Of a stretch of DNA of 64,000 nucleotides, positions 50,836 through 60,019 are shown piece after piece. Location: assembly GCA_963663605.2 (NCBI GenBank), contig CAXXVF010000002.1:2356001-2420000 (forward strand), read 5' to 3'. Source of the DNA: Sporobacter sp963663605 (lineage in GTDB: Bacteria > Bacillota > Clostridia > Oscillospirales > Oscillospiraceae). How positions within the stretch are numbered: the stretch's first letter is position 1; each line of letters opens with the position of its first letter. The notes under the pieces are model-generated. The model did no database searches. It was not told the origin of the DNA and saw only the letters and a list, made by a program, of their open reading frames with translations. The position numbers and the translations under genes were made by a program.

Positions 50836-52188
50836 TCATCTGGTCAGCTTCCGAACCCACTTATACCGGTTGCATCGGATGCCGTTCGGGATACATTTGA
50901 GCAGCTGATCCAGTTTCAGAAAGAAGAACGTATAGACCGGCGGCAGGTGAAACACGAATGCCGACAGCGCCGACAGCGGGATGGTGAAACCCCACATGGA
51001 TATCATCTCAATGATAAAAGCGTATTTTGTATCGCCTCCGCCCTGAATAATTCCGGACGCGACAGGAAATTCATAGGCCGTGCCGACCATGGTAATGCTT
51101 AGGATAATGATAAATGCCGAAGACAGTTGGCGCGTTTCTTCCGATATGGAATAGATATCGATGATGGCGTCCTTTATGGCGAACAGTATCGCGCCGGAGA
51201 CGATGCCGATCAGCACAAATAAAACCTGCATCGTTACGGTATAGGCCTTGACCTTGTCCAGCCTGTTTTCCCCGACCGTTTTCCCTATAATCACAGAGGA
51301 AGCGTTGGCCGAACTGACCGCAAAGACTGAAACGACCTGAAATATGACGGCGGCAATGGCGTTGGCGGCAATGGATGCCGCGCCCATATGACCAAGGATC
51401 GAGGTCTGCGCTGCTTGCGCAACGCCCCAGAAAGACCCGCTTAAAACAATGGGCAGCGATGTTTTGATATAGTCTCTGAGATATGAAAAGTCAAAGCTGA
51501 AGATCGATTTCAGCGTGGCTTTGAGCTTCTTGTCAATAAAGCGTATATAGACAAGTATGATGACAAGCTCGATTGTCCAGCAGGTCAGAGTAGCGATCGC
51601 CGCGCCACGGATACCCAGTTCCGGAAAGCCCAGATTACCGAAAATCAGGCAGTAATTCATCGCGATGTTGATGACCATCGTAATAGCCGCCATCAGCGTA
51701 CCGATAAACGCCGTTTCCACACTGCGCAGCGACATGACAAGCGTATTTGATATGGCAAAAACGATACACGTGACGCTCATGATGCGCATATACTTAATGC
51801 CTTCATCTATAATATCTTGCTCGTTTGTCAAAAGCCGCAGCGTCTGCTGCGGAAAGAAAAACATCGCCGTGAAAAAGATCAGGCCGGCCAATATGGCAAA
51901 CTTCATGCCGACACTGATGATGTGTTTGATCGGCTCCGTTTCGCTTTTTCCCCAGTATTGCGCGCCAAGCACGACAACGCCGCTGGCAATACCCCCGATA
52001 ACCATCTGCAGAAGAAACTGGATCTGATTGGCAAGCGCCGCGCCCGACATGGCGGTTTCATCATAAATACCCAGCATGATGTTGTCGACAAGCGCCACGC
52101 CCAGCGATATCAGGCTTTGGAGGGAAATGACGATCAGCAATGAAAAAAAAGACTTGTAAAAGCTCTTATCCCGAACAAATAGCGACAT
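50836..52188 (-). CDS. MATE-family efflux transporter
   Basis: A 450-residue, 12-helix membrane protein of the MATE family (NorM/DinF-like), which exports cationic or other compounds using H+ or Na+. Two six-helix halves are visible (SLISLGVALVDNIMLGIYDETAMSGAALANQI, and LPIVLSGSFWGVAQAAQTSILGHMGAASIAANAIA). It ends with a short basic tail (NGIRCNRYKWVRKLTR). The neighbours do not identify the substrate. Last coding base is close to the guaB promoter. Confidence 0.92.
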   Translation of the reverse strand: MSLFVRDKSFYKSFFSLLIVISLQSLISLGVALVDNIMLGIYDETAMSGAALANQIQFLLQMVIGGIASGVVVLGAQYWGKSETEPIKHIISVGMKFAILAGLIFFTAMFFFPQQTLRLLTNEQDIIDEGIKYMRIMSVTCIVFAISNTLVMSLRSVETAFIGTLMAAITMVINIAMNYCLIFGNLGFPELGIRGAAIATLTCWTIELVIILVYIRFIDKKLKATLKSIFSFDFSYLRDYIKTSLPIVLSGSFWGVAQAAQTSILGHMGAASIAANAIAAVIFQVVSVFAVSSANASSVIIGKTVGENRLDKVKAYTVTMQVLFVLIGIVSGAILFAIKDAIIDIYSISEETRQLSSAFIIILSITMVGTAYEFPVASGIIQGGGDTKYAFIIEMISMWGFTIPLSALSAFVFHLPPVYTFFFLKLDQLLKCIPNGIRCNRYKWVRKLTR

Positions 52189-52221
52189 ATATTTTCCTCT
52201 TTTTATGTATAAATAAGCCGT

Positions 52222-53055
52222 TCAGGCCTTGATATTTCTGGCGTAATGGAACATATACTGCTGCGCGATCCCCGCGTATGGGCTGAATATGGCGGGATCA
52301 AACGTTTTCCCGTAGTTCTCCGAGATTGCTTTCCTGATCCACGTGTCTACAGGGAACGCGTCAAGCATATGAAGCCCGAATAAAACGGCGCAGCGGGCGA
52401 CTTTGTCGCCGACGCCGTTTAGATTTTTGAGCGTTTTTACGGCGTCATCGGGTGTGCCCTCCGAGAGCGCGTCCAGATCAACGCTTCCTTCCGTCACGGC
52501 GCGCGCCGCCTCAAGAATGTACGGCGCCCTGTATCCGCAGCGGAGCGGCGTCAGTTCTTCCAGGGTCAAGCCGGCTGTTTTCTCTGCCGTCGGAAACGTA
52601 TAGTATGTACCGCCGTCAAAAGATATCGGTTCACCATAAAGGCGGCAGAACCGTTCGACGATCTGCTTGATGCGCGGGATATTGTTGCATTGGGACAGGA
52701 TGAACGTACAAAGCGCTTCCCATTTGTCCTGTTTCAATATGCGGATCCCGGCCCCGTGCCGTACGCACCGCGTCATATACGCATCGATACAGAGCGCGCG
52801 TCCGACCGATTCATAATCTCGGTCCAGATCGAAATACGTGCGCCAGACCGTGTTATACTCTTCCGGGGTTCCGGTGATAAAAATGCTGTCGCCGTCAAGG
52901 CGGATGCGTGCGGCTTTCCCGAGCGCGACGCCGATATACGCGCCGCTGCCGACGCTGTTCCAGCGGAAGCACTGGCCGCATTCAAATGTCTGCGCCAGAT
53001 CGAAGCCGCTCAGCCCCTTGATTTCCGTTTCCCGTCCGTTTTGAAAATATAACAT
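52222..53055 (-). CDS. 8-oxoguanine DNA glycosylase (OGG1-like)
   Basis: A 277-residue bifunctional glycosylase/AP lyase of the HhH-GPD superfamily. The N-terminal beta domain (FDLAQTFECGQCFRW) is that of OGG1; the helix-hairpin-helix reads LNGVGDKVARCAVLFGL with the catalytic Lys, and the catalytic Asp is in AFPVDTWIRK. It removes oxidised guanine from DNA. Gram-positive anaerobes often have this eukaryote-like OGG instead of MutM. It lies 33 bases upstream of the MATE gene, on the same strand. Confidence 0.92.
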   Translation of the reverse strand: MLYFQNGRETEIKGLSGFDLAQTFECGQCFRWNSVGSGAYIGVALGKAARIRLDGDSIFITGTPEEYNTVWRTYFDLDRDYESVGRALCIDAYMTRCVRHGAGIRILKQDKWEALCTFILSQCNNIPRIKQIVERFCRLYGEPISFDGGTYYTFPTAEKTAGLTLEELTPLRCGYRAPYILEAARAVTEGSVDLDALSEGTPDDAVKTLKNLNGVGDKVARCAVLFGLHMLDAFPVDTWIRKAISENYGKTFDPAIFSPYAGIAQQYMFHYARNIKA

Positions 53056-53099
53056 GAGTATTCCTGACAGCCGTCCGGTTTCCTGAGCGGCGATGATTA

Positions 53100-53813
53100 T
53101 TATCCGTAGACGAACCCGCGTTTCGGATCTCTAAATTCCTCAAGCCGGAGCCGGTAGGCCTCCATAGCCGCCTCTTCGAAGACGAGCTGCCTTTCGGTCA
53201 CGCCCAGAAGCTCCAGAATGTATCTGGCAAACAGCGGATTGAGGATGAGGAGCGGCCCCAGCACATAGGTCGCCATGAAATTGTTCTTACGGATGCCTTC
53301 CGGCATTATGTCCGGGTTTCTGCCGACGCCGCGTATCGTTTCAAAAAGCGCATCCACGCCGTTTCCGTAAACATGCGCAAACTGGCTTTTAAAGCCCACG
53401 ATATCGATATCCCCGAAGCTGCCGAGGTAAAGTGAATTATGCCGCTTCATCATCCGTCGTTTTGCGGTAAAATCAAAAAGCCCCAGCATCTTTGTTTCAC
53501 TGCCGTCATCATCTTCAATAGCGTTTATGAATATCTCCAGCGCGTTGCCGGTGATGAGAAAGATCGTGCCGTTATCAATCAGCGCCTCAATGCGCTCTTT
53601 ATACGGGCGCAGCGCATCCGCCACGAGCGTCTGGGCCTTCTCCGTCATGGAACACAAATAGATCATATCCACATCGCCGCCCAGAAACGCCGGCGGCGTT
53701 TTCAGCGCCGTTTTTATGACCTCCGCTTCCGGAACACATCGGCACAGGTATTCGATATTCATCAGTTCGCCGAACAGATAGCATGTTTCGGGATACAGTA
53801 TTTCGATTTTCAT
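53100..53813 (-). CDS. GatD-like protein lacking the amidotransferase catalytic residues
   Basis: A 237-residue protein overlapping murT by 4 bases and in the place of GatD, the glutaminase that gives ammonia to MurT for amidating lipid II. The fold is recognisable (ILYPETCYLFGELMNIEYL; MATYVLGPLLILNPLFARYIL). But the usual nucleophile site (CGGYQ) reads TGNAL (residues 88-92), and the usual His in the TYLHGPLL-like motif is Leu185. It should not hydrolyse glutamine. It may be a non-catalytic partner or have another role. Confidence 0.8.
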   Translation of the reverse strand: MKIEILYPETCYLFGELMNIEYLCRCVPEAEVIKTALKTPPAFLGGDVDMIYLCSMTEKAQTLVADALRPYKERIEALIDNGTIFLITGNALEIFINAIEDDDGSETKMLGLFDFTAKRRMMKRHNSLYLGSFGDIDIVGFKSQFAHVYGNGVDALFETIRGVGRNPDIMPEGIRKNNFMATYVLGPLLILNPLFARYILELLGVTERQLVFEEAAMEAYRLRLEEFRDPKRGFVYG

Positions 53814-55192
53814 TGAGCGGCCACCTCCTGCGCCAGCTTTTTTGTCCGGCCCTGCACCTTATAAACAAGCTTCATCGCGTCTGTGCCGTAAAACAGGCAG
53901 ACGCTCGAGCCTTTCTTATATTCAAGCAGTTCCGGCGCGTCCATTTCATGAAGCGCGCACCGGAGCTTTTCCTCCGGTATCCCCGCCATTAAAAGCCGCA
54001 GGAAGTAATCCCGCGCTCTCGGCCCTGTCGCGACGATGCGTGTGATATTGCTTTTATTTAAAAATTCAAAGTCGCAGTCATAAAGCCAGGTGACGTTTTC
54101 AGACCAATGCTGGTCGTCCGACAGGTTGTTCATCATCAGGATAATCTCTTTATCGCCCGGCAGGCCGGAGATATAGTCGAACGCGCGCGAACAGGCCAGC
54201 GCGTTTCGGTCTTTGGACATCTGCATGACGACTTTTACGTTCCCGGCTTCCTGCACATTGAATCGCGTCCCGACGATTTTTGTCTTTTCAAACCCGGCTT
54301 TTATCTCGTCGTGCGACAACCCGAACGCGCGCAGCGCCGCGATGACCGTTACCATATTGTAGATGTTAAAAATGCTGTCGCTCAGAAGAGCATAGCGCAT
54401 GCGGCCGTCCTTGTCCGCTACCGTCATGGTCATCGCTTCAATATCGATATCCGTCCCCAGATAGTCACTTTCAGGCGACTTGAAGCCGCAGTCCCGGCAG
54501 TGCGCTTTTCCGATATGATGATAGCGCCGGAAATCGTAGGCCAGTTCGCCGGAGCACACGGGACAGACCTGCATATCGTTGATGAGGTTTATACATTCCG
54601 TCACATCCGTTTTCATCCGGTCCAATCCGAAATACACGCGCGGATTTTCCGGACTTATACCGGATGAAATGAGATCGTCGGCATTTAGGATAAGCTTCGT
54701 TGTTTCCGGCACCGCGCTTTCGATGATGCCCGCTATGTACTGCGGATGCGCATTGCGCATGATCGAGTCACGGAATAAATTCGTAATAATCAAGATATCC
54801 GGTTTTACATGGGGATATATCCGCCGCGAAGACCGCTCGTCCACTTCAAGGACAGCCGTTTCGTGTTTTGCCTTTCCGAAAAGGCCGCAGCCTATAAGCA
54901 GGCTTGTGGCAATGCCCGCCGCGACGTTGGAGCCCAGCTGATTGTTAAGTACGCGGTACCCGTTTTGTCTGAGCACATCGTTTATCAGGTTGGAAACCGT
55001 CGTCTTCCCGTTTGTCCCGGTGACCGCTATGATCTTCTTCGGCTTGCCGACGCGCGCGAGAAAATCCGGGCAAAGCTTTAACGCCACAAGCCCTGGAAAA
55101 TATGTGGCGTTGCGTCTTAATATCCGGAGCGCTACCCGTCCGCATTTTGAAATCCACAATGCCAGAAGAAATCGGATCCTGCCCATCTGCAT
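53810..55192 (-). CDS. murT: MurT-like Mur ligase (lipid II isoglutaminyl synthase subunit)
   Basis: A 460-residue ATP-dependent ligase of the Mur family. Walker motif AVTGTNGKTTVSNLI (about 56-70), a zinc ribbon CPVCSGELAYDF...CRDCG (about 213-240, special to MurT), DNN-type Mur motifs (VQEAGNVKVVMQMSKDRNA, MMNNLSDDQHW) and WLYDCDFEFL with the conserved Asp. In relatives it amidates the alpha-carboxylate of D-Glu in lipid II with its GatD partner. Here the partner gene is present but lacks catalytic residues. Confidence 0.9.
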   Translation of the reverse strand: MQMGRIRFLLALWISKCGRVALRILRRNATYFPGLVALKLCPDFLARVGKPKKIIAVTGTNGKTTVSNLINDVLRQNGYRVLNNQLGSNVAAGIATSLLIGCGLFGKAKHETAVLEVDERSSRRIYPHVKPDILIITNLFRDSIMRNAHPQYIAGIIESAVPETTKLILNADDLISSGISPENPRVYFGLDRMKTDVTECINLINDMQVCPVCSGELAYDFRRYHHIGKAHCRDCGFKSPESDYLGTDIDIEAMTMTVADKDGRMRYALLSDSIFNIYNMVTVIAALRAFGLSHDEIKAGFEKTKIVGTRFNVQEAGNVKVVMQMSKDRNALACSRAFDYISGLPGDKEIILMMNNLSDDQHWSENVTWLYDCDFEFLNKSNITRIVATGPRARDYFLRLLMAGIPEEKLRCALHEMDAPELLEYKKGSSVCLFYGTDAMKLVYKVQGRTKKLAQEVAAQ

Positions 55193-55211
55193 CTGCCTTC
55201 TTTAGTTTGTT

Positions 55212-55850
55212 TTATGCTTTAAGTTTAGCCACGCATCTGTTGATTGAGACGCCCTGTTCAAAAAACTTGAGCTCATAATCCGTCATAACGCCGACGGCGC
55301 CGTTACAATGAAGGTCACGCGTGACATCGGAAAGTACGAAGCCGCCCGCCTCAAACTGCTCTAACGAAAACTCGAACAATCCGTCGTTGTCCGTCTTTAA
55401 ATGTATCTCTCCGCCGGGCATAAGGCTCTCTTTGTAATCCTTTAAAAAGTTCTCGTGCGTCAGCCGGCGCTTGCTGTGTCCTTTTTTCGGCCACGGGTCA
55501 CAGAAATTCAGGTATATCCGACCGACCTCGCCGCTTTTAAATATTTCAGGAAGCCGGACGGCATCCGCATTGATAAACCGGATGTTCGGTATCCGGCCGT
55601 CGACGGTGCGCTCCATAGCCACAACTATGGCCTCCGGTATGCGCTCTATACCGATAAACAGCGTATCCGGCGTTTTAACTGCCGTTTCCGTTATAAAAAG
55701 CCCCTTGCCGCAGCCTAACTCAATATACAGCTTGTCATAGTCATTAAACCCGTCAAGCCACCGGCCCCTGTTGTTTTCAGGAGCCGTTATCAAAACGTCG
55801 GCGCATCGCTTCATACGATTATCTAAATTTGGTTTTTTTCTCATACGCAT
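55212..55850 (-). CDS. trmB: tRNA (guanine-N7-)-methyltransferase
   Basis: A 212-residue AdoMet enzyme that methylates G46 of tRNAs. Visible: YIELGCGKGLFITETA, IGIERIPEAIVVAMER, LNFCDPWPKKGHSKRRLTHENFLKDY and the terminal TDYELKFFEQG. The ATG at 55850 follows AAGGTGG; a start 36 bases further out is less likely. Ends 20 bases before murT. Complete and standard in length. Confidence 0.95.
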   Translation of the reverse strand: MRMRKKPNLDNRMKRCADVLITAPENNRGRWLDGFNDYDKLYIELGCGKGLFITETAVKTPDTLFIGIERIPEAIVVAMERTVDGRIPNIRFINADAVRLPEIFKSGEVGRIYLNFCDPWPKKGHSKRRLTHENFLKDYKESLMPGGEIHLKTDNDGLFEFSLEQFEAGGFVLSDVTRDLHCNGAVGVMTDYELKFFEQGVSINRCVAKLKA

Positions 55851-55900
55851 TGTGAAACCACCTTGCAGTATTTTAGCATAATACATTTAAATCCGCAAAC

Positions 55901-55923
55901 AAAAAACCCCGCAAAAAGCGGGG
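55901..55923 (-). terminator. Terminator after the first MFS gene
   Basis: CCCCGC - AAAAA - GCGGGG, followed on the minus strand by six U, just past the stop at 55934. Strong and well defined. Confidence 0.9.
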
Positions 55924-55933
55924 CGAAAAATCA

Positions 55934-57163
55934 TTAGTCGGTCGGCTGCACGGCGGCGGCTTTCACGGATTTTCTGCGGCTTCTGTATTGCGTCGCAAAG
56001 AGTAAAACAACGGCAATTACGAGCGCAAAAACCGCAACAAACTTAAATCGGAATACAGTCGATTCTCCGCCGATCGACATTGTCAGGTTTGTGAAGATGA
56101 CCGGAGACAAAAAACTGCCTATGCCGGGACAAATACAGTTCACGATCGCCGTTGCCGTTGCAGAATTCGATGCATCCACGCGGTTTGATACTGAGAACAA
56201 GCACTGCGGTATCATAACACTTATCGACGCTCCGACAATAAAAACACCGACCATGTTCAGCGCCAGCGAAGCATGCCCCAGGCTTATGATCATGTAGCCC
56301 GCAAAGACGATGAGGAATGCCAGCGGCATCATATAGTCCTTTAATCTGTGCGACAGCTTGCTGAATAGCAAGCCGGATAACACGCCGCCCGCCATTTGGA
56401 CAGCAATCGAAATTCCCGCTGTAGCCGTATTGCCCAGCTCGGCGGCTTTCAAATGATTTGAAATGTTGGTGGTGCAAACGGTAAAAACGAGCAAAAACAC
56501 ACTTGCGGCAAATCCGTAATAAAAGATATCCAGCGGAAGCTTTGTGTTGGCGGGCTTTTTGACATGCGCCGGAACTGCGTCCAGTACCTTCTTGTCGTTT
56601 GGAATCGTCCGTATGCAAATAATGATAACAGGCGCGGCAACGAGCAGCATCACATACCCGCCGTACCAAACGAGCGAAGCCAGGTATCCGCCGACAGCGC
56701 TTAACAAAATTCCGCCGAAATTGAGGACCGACGTCTGGACCCCAACGCTCATGCGCCGTTCTTTCTCGTTGAAATTGTCAAATATGATGCTTGCCGACGT
56801 CGAGATGTAAAGCCCCATACCGGTCCCGATCAGCACGCTGAATAAAATCAAGTGCCAGTACTGCGTATGCAAAAAGGCCGAGATCAAGCCCGTGAAGGCA
56901 AGCAGCGATATTCCGACAACTACACTTGTTTTTTTAGATATCCACCGTTTGCTTATGGCATATGCCGAAAGCAGAGAAAACCCTATGGAAATAAGGCTTG
57001 GCAGCATCATTACCGTCTGGATTGTGGACAAACTCATCTGCGGAAATACTTCGGACTGGATTTTAGCGATACCCGGCGTGAGCGCAAACTGCGCCTGCTG
57101 TAAGAGCGCCGTGATCATGATCGTAATAAATAAGCGCCGGTTGCGCTTGGACATTTTGGACAT
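55934..57163 (-). CDS. MFS transporter, tandem copy 1
   Basis: A 409-residue, 12-helix major facilitator protein. It begins MSKMSKRNRR, then ALLQQAQFALTPGIAKIQSEVFPQMSLSTIQTVMMLPSL, a motif shared by all five copies. The C-terminal half holds VGASISVMIPQCLFSVSNRVDASNSATATA and SPVIFTNLTMSIGGESTVFRFKF, also shared. GGGGAGG lies before the ATG. Closest in the array to copy 2. Most distal gene before a strong terminator. The substrate is unknown. Confidence 0.9.
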   Translation of the reverse strand: MSKMSKRNRRLFITIMITALLQQAQFALTPGIAKIQSEVFPQMSLSTIQTVMMLPSLISIGFSLLSAYAISKRWISKKTSVVVGISLLAFTGLISAFLHTQYWHLILFSVLIGTGMGLYISTSASIIFDNFNEKERRMSVGVQTSVLNFGGILLSAVGGYLASLVWYGGYVMLLVAAPVIIICIRTIPNDKKVLDAVPAHVKKPANTKLPLDIFYYGFAASVFLLVFTVCTTNISNHLKAAELGNTATAGISIAVQMAGGVLSGLLFSKLSHRLKDYMMPLAFLIVFAGYMIISLGHASLALNMVGVFIVGASISVMIPQCLFSVSNRVDASNSATATAIVNCICPGIGSFLSPVIFTNLTMSIGGESTVFRFKFVAVFALVIAVVLLFATQYRSRRKSVKAAAVQPTD

Positions 57164-57184
57164 ATCTTCCTCCCCAATAAAAGT

Positions 57185-57220
57185 ACACAGCCGTGGCCGG
57201 AAAAATCCGGCCGGCTGTGT
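57185..57220 (-). terminator. Hairpin between MFS copies 1 and 2
   Basis: ACACAGCC-(GT)-GGCCGGA - AAAA - TCCGGCC-GGCTGTGT forms a 15-bp stem with a 2-base bulge. It lies in the 206-base gap between copies, ahead of copy 1. On the minus strand it is followed by ACTTTT, so it may be a weak terminator or an RNA-stability element. Confidence 0.6.
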
Positions 57221-57369
57221 GTTTTGCTATAACCTTCTGTATCTATCGGCATAACAAAACGGTTAATTGAGGTTATTATAAGATATCTCACATCAAATAG
57301 CTATGTGTATTCAACCAGATTAAACCTCCGGGCATTGCGCATTATTGTCATTTTTGTTTGGGTCTTACA

Positions 57370-58587
57370 TCATTGCGCTTCCGCCGAAACCGCCGCGTCG
57401 CGTTTCTGCCTGTAACGTGTGCTGAAAAAGAAGATAACGGCAAATACCAGGGCCAGAAATCCGATAAACTGATACCGGAACGCCGTCGATTCACCGCCGA
57501 GCGCTATTGTCAGCTTTGTCAGAATGAGCGGCGAAACAAACCCTCCGACGCCCGGCGCTATGCAGGCAATGACGGATGTCGCGGTCGACGAGTTTGACGC
57601 GTCGACATGACGCGAGGCAGAAAAGATACACTGCGGGAAAACCATGCTCAATGACAACCCTGCAATAAATATGCCGATAAAGTTCAAAAGCAAGACCGAT
57701 TGCCCGAGATTCAGGATCGTGAAGCCGACGAACAGTGCCAGAAACGCCAAAACGATCGACATATCCTTAAATTTTGCGGACAGTTTACTGAAGAATATGC
57801 CGGAAAGAACACCGCCGCCCATCTGTACGGCGCTGGCGGCGCCGGCCATAGCCGGATCGCTGAACCCGGCGTCGGTCAGATGGGTAGAAATGTTCATGGC
57901 AATGGCCAGATAGATCATGAAGAATATAAATGTGATAAGCGCGTAATAAAAAACTACCAGCGGCACACTGAATTTGTTCCCGCCTTTTGCGCTCTCGTCG
58001 CGCGCCTTAGCTTGTTTCTTACCAGGAACCGCGATTATGACAAGAATGCCGACCAAAAGGGCCAGCGACACAAGCAGATAGCCGCCGTACCATACGGATG
58101 CTACCAGCGCTCCGCCCGCTACGCTGAAAAATATACCGCCGATGTTTACAGCAGCCGCCTGAATGCCGGACGCCAGCCGGCATTCTTTCTCATCGAAACT
58201 ATCAAAAACTATACTCACCATAGTCGACACAAAAGAGCCTACGCCGATACCGACGCATGCGCTCAGCAGCCATAAATGCCAGTATTGCGTGTGCAGAACG
58301 AGCGCAAGCGGACCCGTTGCGCCCAGGATAAATAAGCCGCCGACGGTAACGGTCTTCTTGCTGAACACATTTTTCGCTATAAGGAACGCCGCCAGGAGCG
58401 CAGCTGCCATAACGCCTATATTCAAAACTGTTTGCGCCGCTTGGATCTCTGCCAATGATCTGCCGGGGAAAACGTGGTTTTTGATATATTCAATGGCCGG
58501 GCTCAATCCCATCTGCGGCATCTGTAAAAAAGACGTTCCGACGAACGTCAGAAGAATCAGCTTATGCGCTCTTGACATTTTGGACAT
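57370..58587 (-). CDS. MFS transporter, tandem copy 2
   Basis: A 405-residue, 12-helix MFS protein. N-terminus MSKMSRAHKLILLTFVGTSFLQMPQMGLSPAIEYIKNHVFPGRSLAEIQ; C-half GLSLSMVFPQCIFSASRHVDASNSSTATS and SPLILTKLTIALGGESTAFRYQF. It has the same start MSKMS as copy 1, suggesting these two split most recently. GGAGGAAAAAAT precedes the ATG. Its 186-base 5' gap contains a possible gene remnant (58588-58773). Confidence 0.9.
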   Translation of the reverse strand: MSKMSRAHKLILLTFVGTSFLQMPQMGLSPAIEYIKNHVFPGRSLAEIQAAQTVLNIGVMAAALLAAFLIAKNVFSKKTVTVGGLFILGATGPLALVLHTQYWHLWLLSACVGIGVGSFVSTMVSIVFDSFDEKECRLASGIQAAAVNIGGIFFSVAGGALVASVWYGGYLLVSLALLVGILVIIAVPGKKQAKARDESAKGGNKFSVPLVVFYYALITFIFFMIYLAIAMNISTHLTDAGFSDPAMAGAASAVQMGGGVLSGIFFSKLSAKFKDMSIVLAFLALFVGFTILNLGQSVLLLNFIGIFIAGLSLSMVFPQCIFSASRHVDASNSSTATSVIACIAPGVGGFVSPLILTKLTIALGGESTAFRYQFIGFLALVFAVIFFFSTRYRQKRDAAVSAEAQ

Positions 58588-58773
58588 ATTTTTTCCTCCG
58601 TATGTTCAAAAAATAAAATGATTATTTCACCTGGCCGGCCAGCGTAAGGCCCGTATACGGTTGCTCTTTTAAGCCATATTTATGGCGGCTCATAAATCTC
58701 GGGCAATCCGTCAGAAAGAAATGCCGCCGGCCGGCAGCATTTCCTTTTAACGCCTTTATCGCATGATCACCGA

Positions 58774-59988
58774 CTAGTTTTCCGGTGATGCAGCCATTAT
58801 CTTTGTCCGGCGGCGTGTGTTGAAAAATATGAAAACAGCAAAGGCGAGCGATATGAATCCGACAAACTGGTATCTGAACTGCGTGGAATCGCCGCCGAGC
58901 CACATCGTCAGGTTTGTGAATACGATGGAGGACAAGAACCCTCCCACACCGGGCGCAATGCTTGAAAACAGCATCGTTGCCGTTGCGGAATTCGTTTGAT
59001 CCACGCGTTTTGAAACATCAAACATGCACTGCGGGATGATCATGCTCATGGTAACGCCGATAATAAAAACGGCTATAAAATCCGCAATCAGGTAATTCTG
59101 AAACAGGTTCAATATTGTAAAACCAACGAAGAGAAGAACGAAAGACAACGTAATAATCTGGTCTTTAAAAATTTTTGAAATCCTACCGAAACCTATGCCC
59201 GCAAGGATTCCGCCCGTCATCATAACGGCGTTTGCGTAACCCGTTACCGCCGAATCTCCCAGATTGGCTTCAGCCAGATGCGAGGAAAGATTGCTGTTTG
59301 TAACCGTGTAGAACATGAGAAAAATAAACGCCAGCGCCGAATAGTAGTATACATCCTTATGAAGCTTGGTGCTTTTGCGCGGTTTCACAGTTTCCTGTTT
59401 TGACGGCATATTTTTTTTGTCATTCGGGATTGAAAAGAAGGCCATAATCAAAATGGGTACGGCAAGCAGCAGGAGGATATATCCGCCGTACCAGATCATC
59501 CGAATCAGCAGTCCGCCGACGATGCCTAAAAATATACATCCGGCTGCTACAAAGGAAAACTGGAGCCCGCTGATAAACTGACGTTCCTTTTCCTCGAAAT
59601 TGTCGAACATGACGCTGACGGCGATTGGGATAAGAAAACCCTCGCCTGTTCCCAGCATAATGCTGAATAAAACGACCTGCCAGAATTCCGTATGAATAAA
59701 AATCGGTAGAATGCCGGTAAGGGCAAACAGCATTAATCCAAAAAGAACAGAGTTCCTCTTTGATATTTTGTGATACCTGGTCAGCAACGCGGCCAAAACC
59801 CCAAAAACCGCCACCAGAAGGCTTGGCAGCAGAATGACGGTCTGAATCGTCGTCAGGGAATGCGCCGGAAAGATTTTTTCGTGCAGCAGGTCAATCCCTG
59901 TCGTGAGCGCATACTGCGGCATTTGCAGCGACGTTATCATGAAAAACGTCCACATAAGAAATTTTCTCTCTTTTGCAACTTTAAACAT
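58774..59988 (-). CDS. MFS transporter, tandem copy 3
   Basis: A 404-residue, 12-helix MFS protein: FKVAKERKFLMWTFFMITSLQMPQYALTTGIDLLHEKIFPAHSLTTIQ, with C-half GVTMSMIIPQCMFDVSKRVDQTNSATATM. The ATG at 59988 (MFKVAKERK) follows GGGAGATGCT; a start 12 bases upstream is possible. Only 31 bases separate it from copy 4, so the two are one transcript. Confidence 0.9.
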   Translation of the reverse strand: MFKVAKERKFLMWTFFMITSLQMPQYALTTGIDLLHEKIFPAHSLTTIQTVILLPSLLVAVFGVLAALLTRYHKISKRNSVLFGLMLFALTGILPIFIHTEFWQVVLFSIMLGTGEGFLIPIAVSVMFDNFEEKERQFISGLQFSFVAAGCIFLGIVGGLLIRMIWYGGYILLLLAVPILIMAFFSIPNDKKNMPSKQETVKPRKSTKLHKDVYYYSALAFIFLMFYTVTNSNLSSHLAEANLGDSAVTGYANAVMMTGGILAGIGFGRISKIFKDQIITLSFVLLFVGFTILNLFQNYLIADFIAVFIIGVTMSMIIPQCMFDVSKRVDQTNSATATMLFSSIAPGVGGFLSSIVFTNLTMWLGGDSTQFRYQFVGFISLAFAVFIFFNTRRRTKIMAASPEN

Positions 59989-60019
59989 AGCATCTCCCAC
60001 ATTCTTAAATTAGTTGGCA

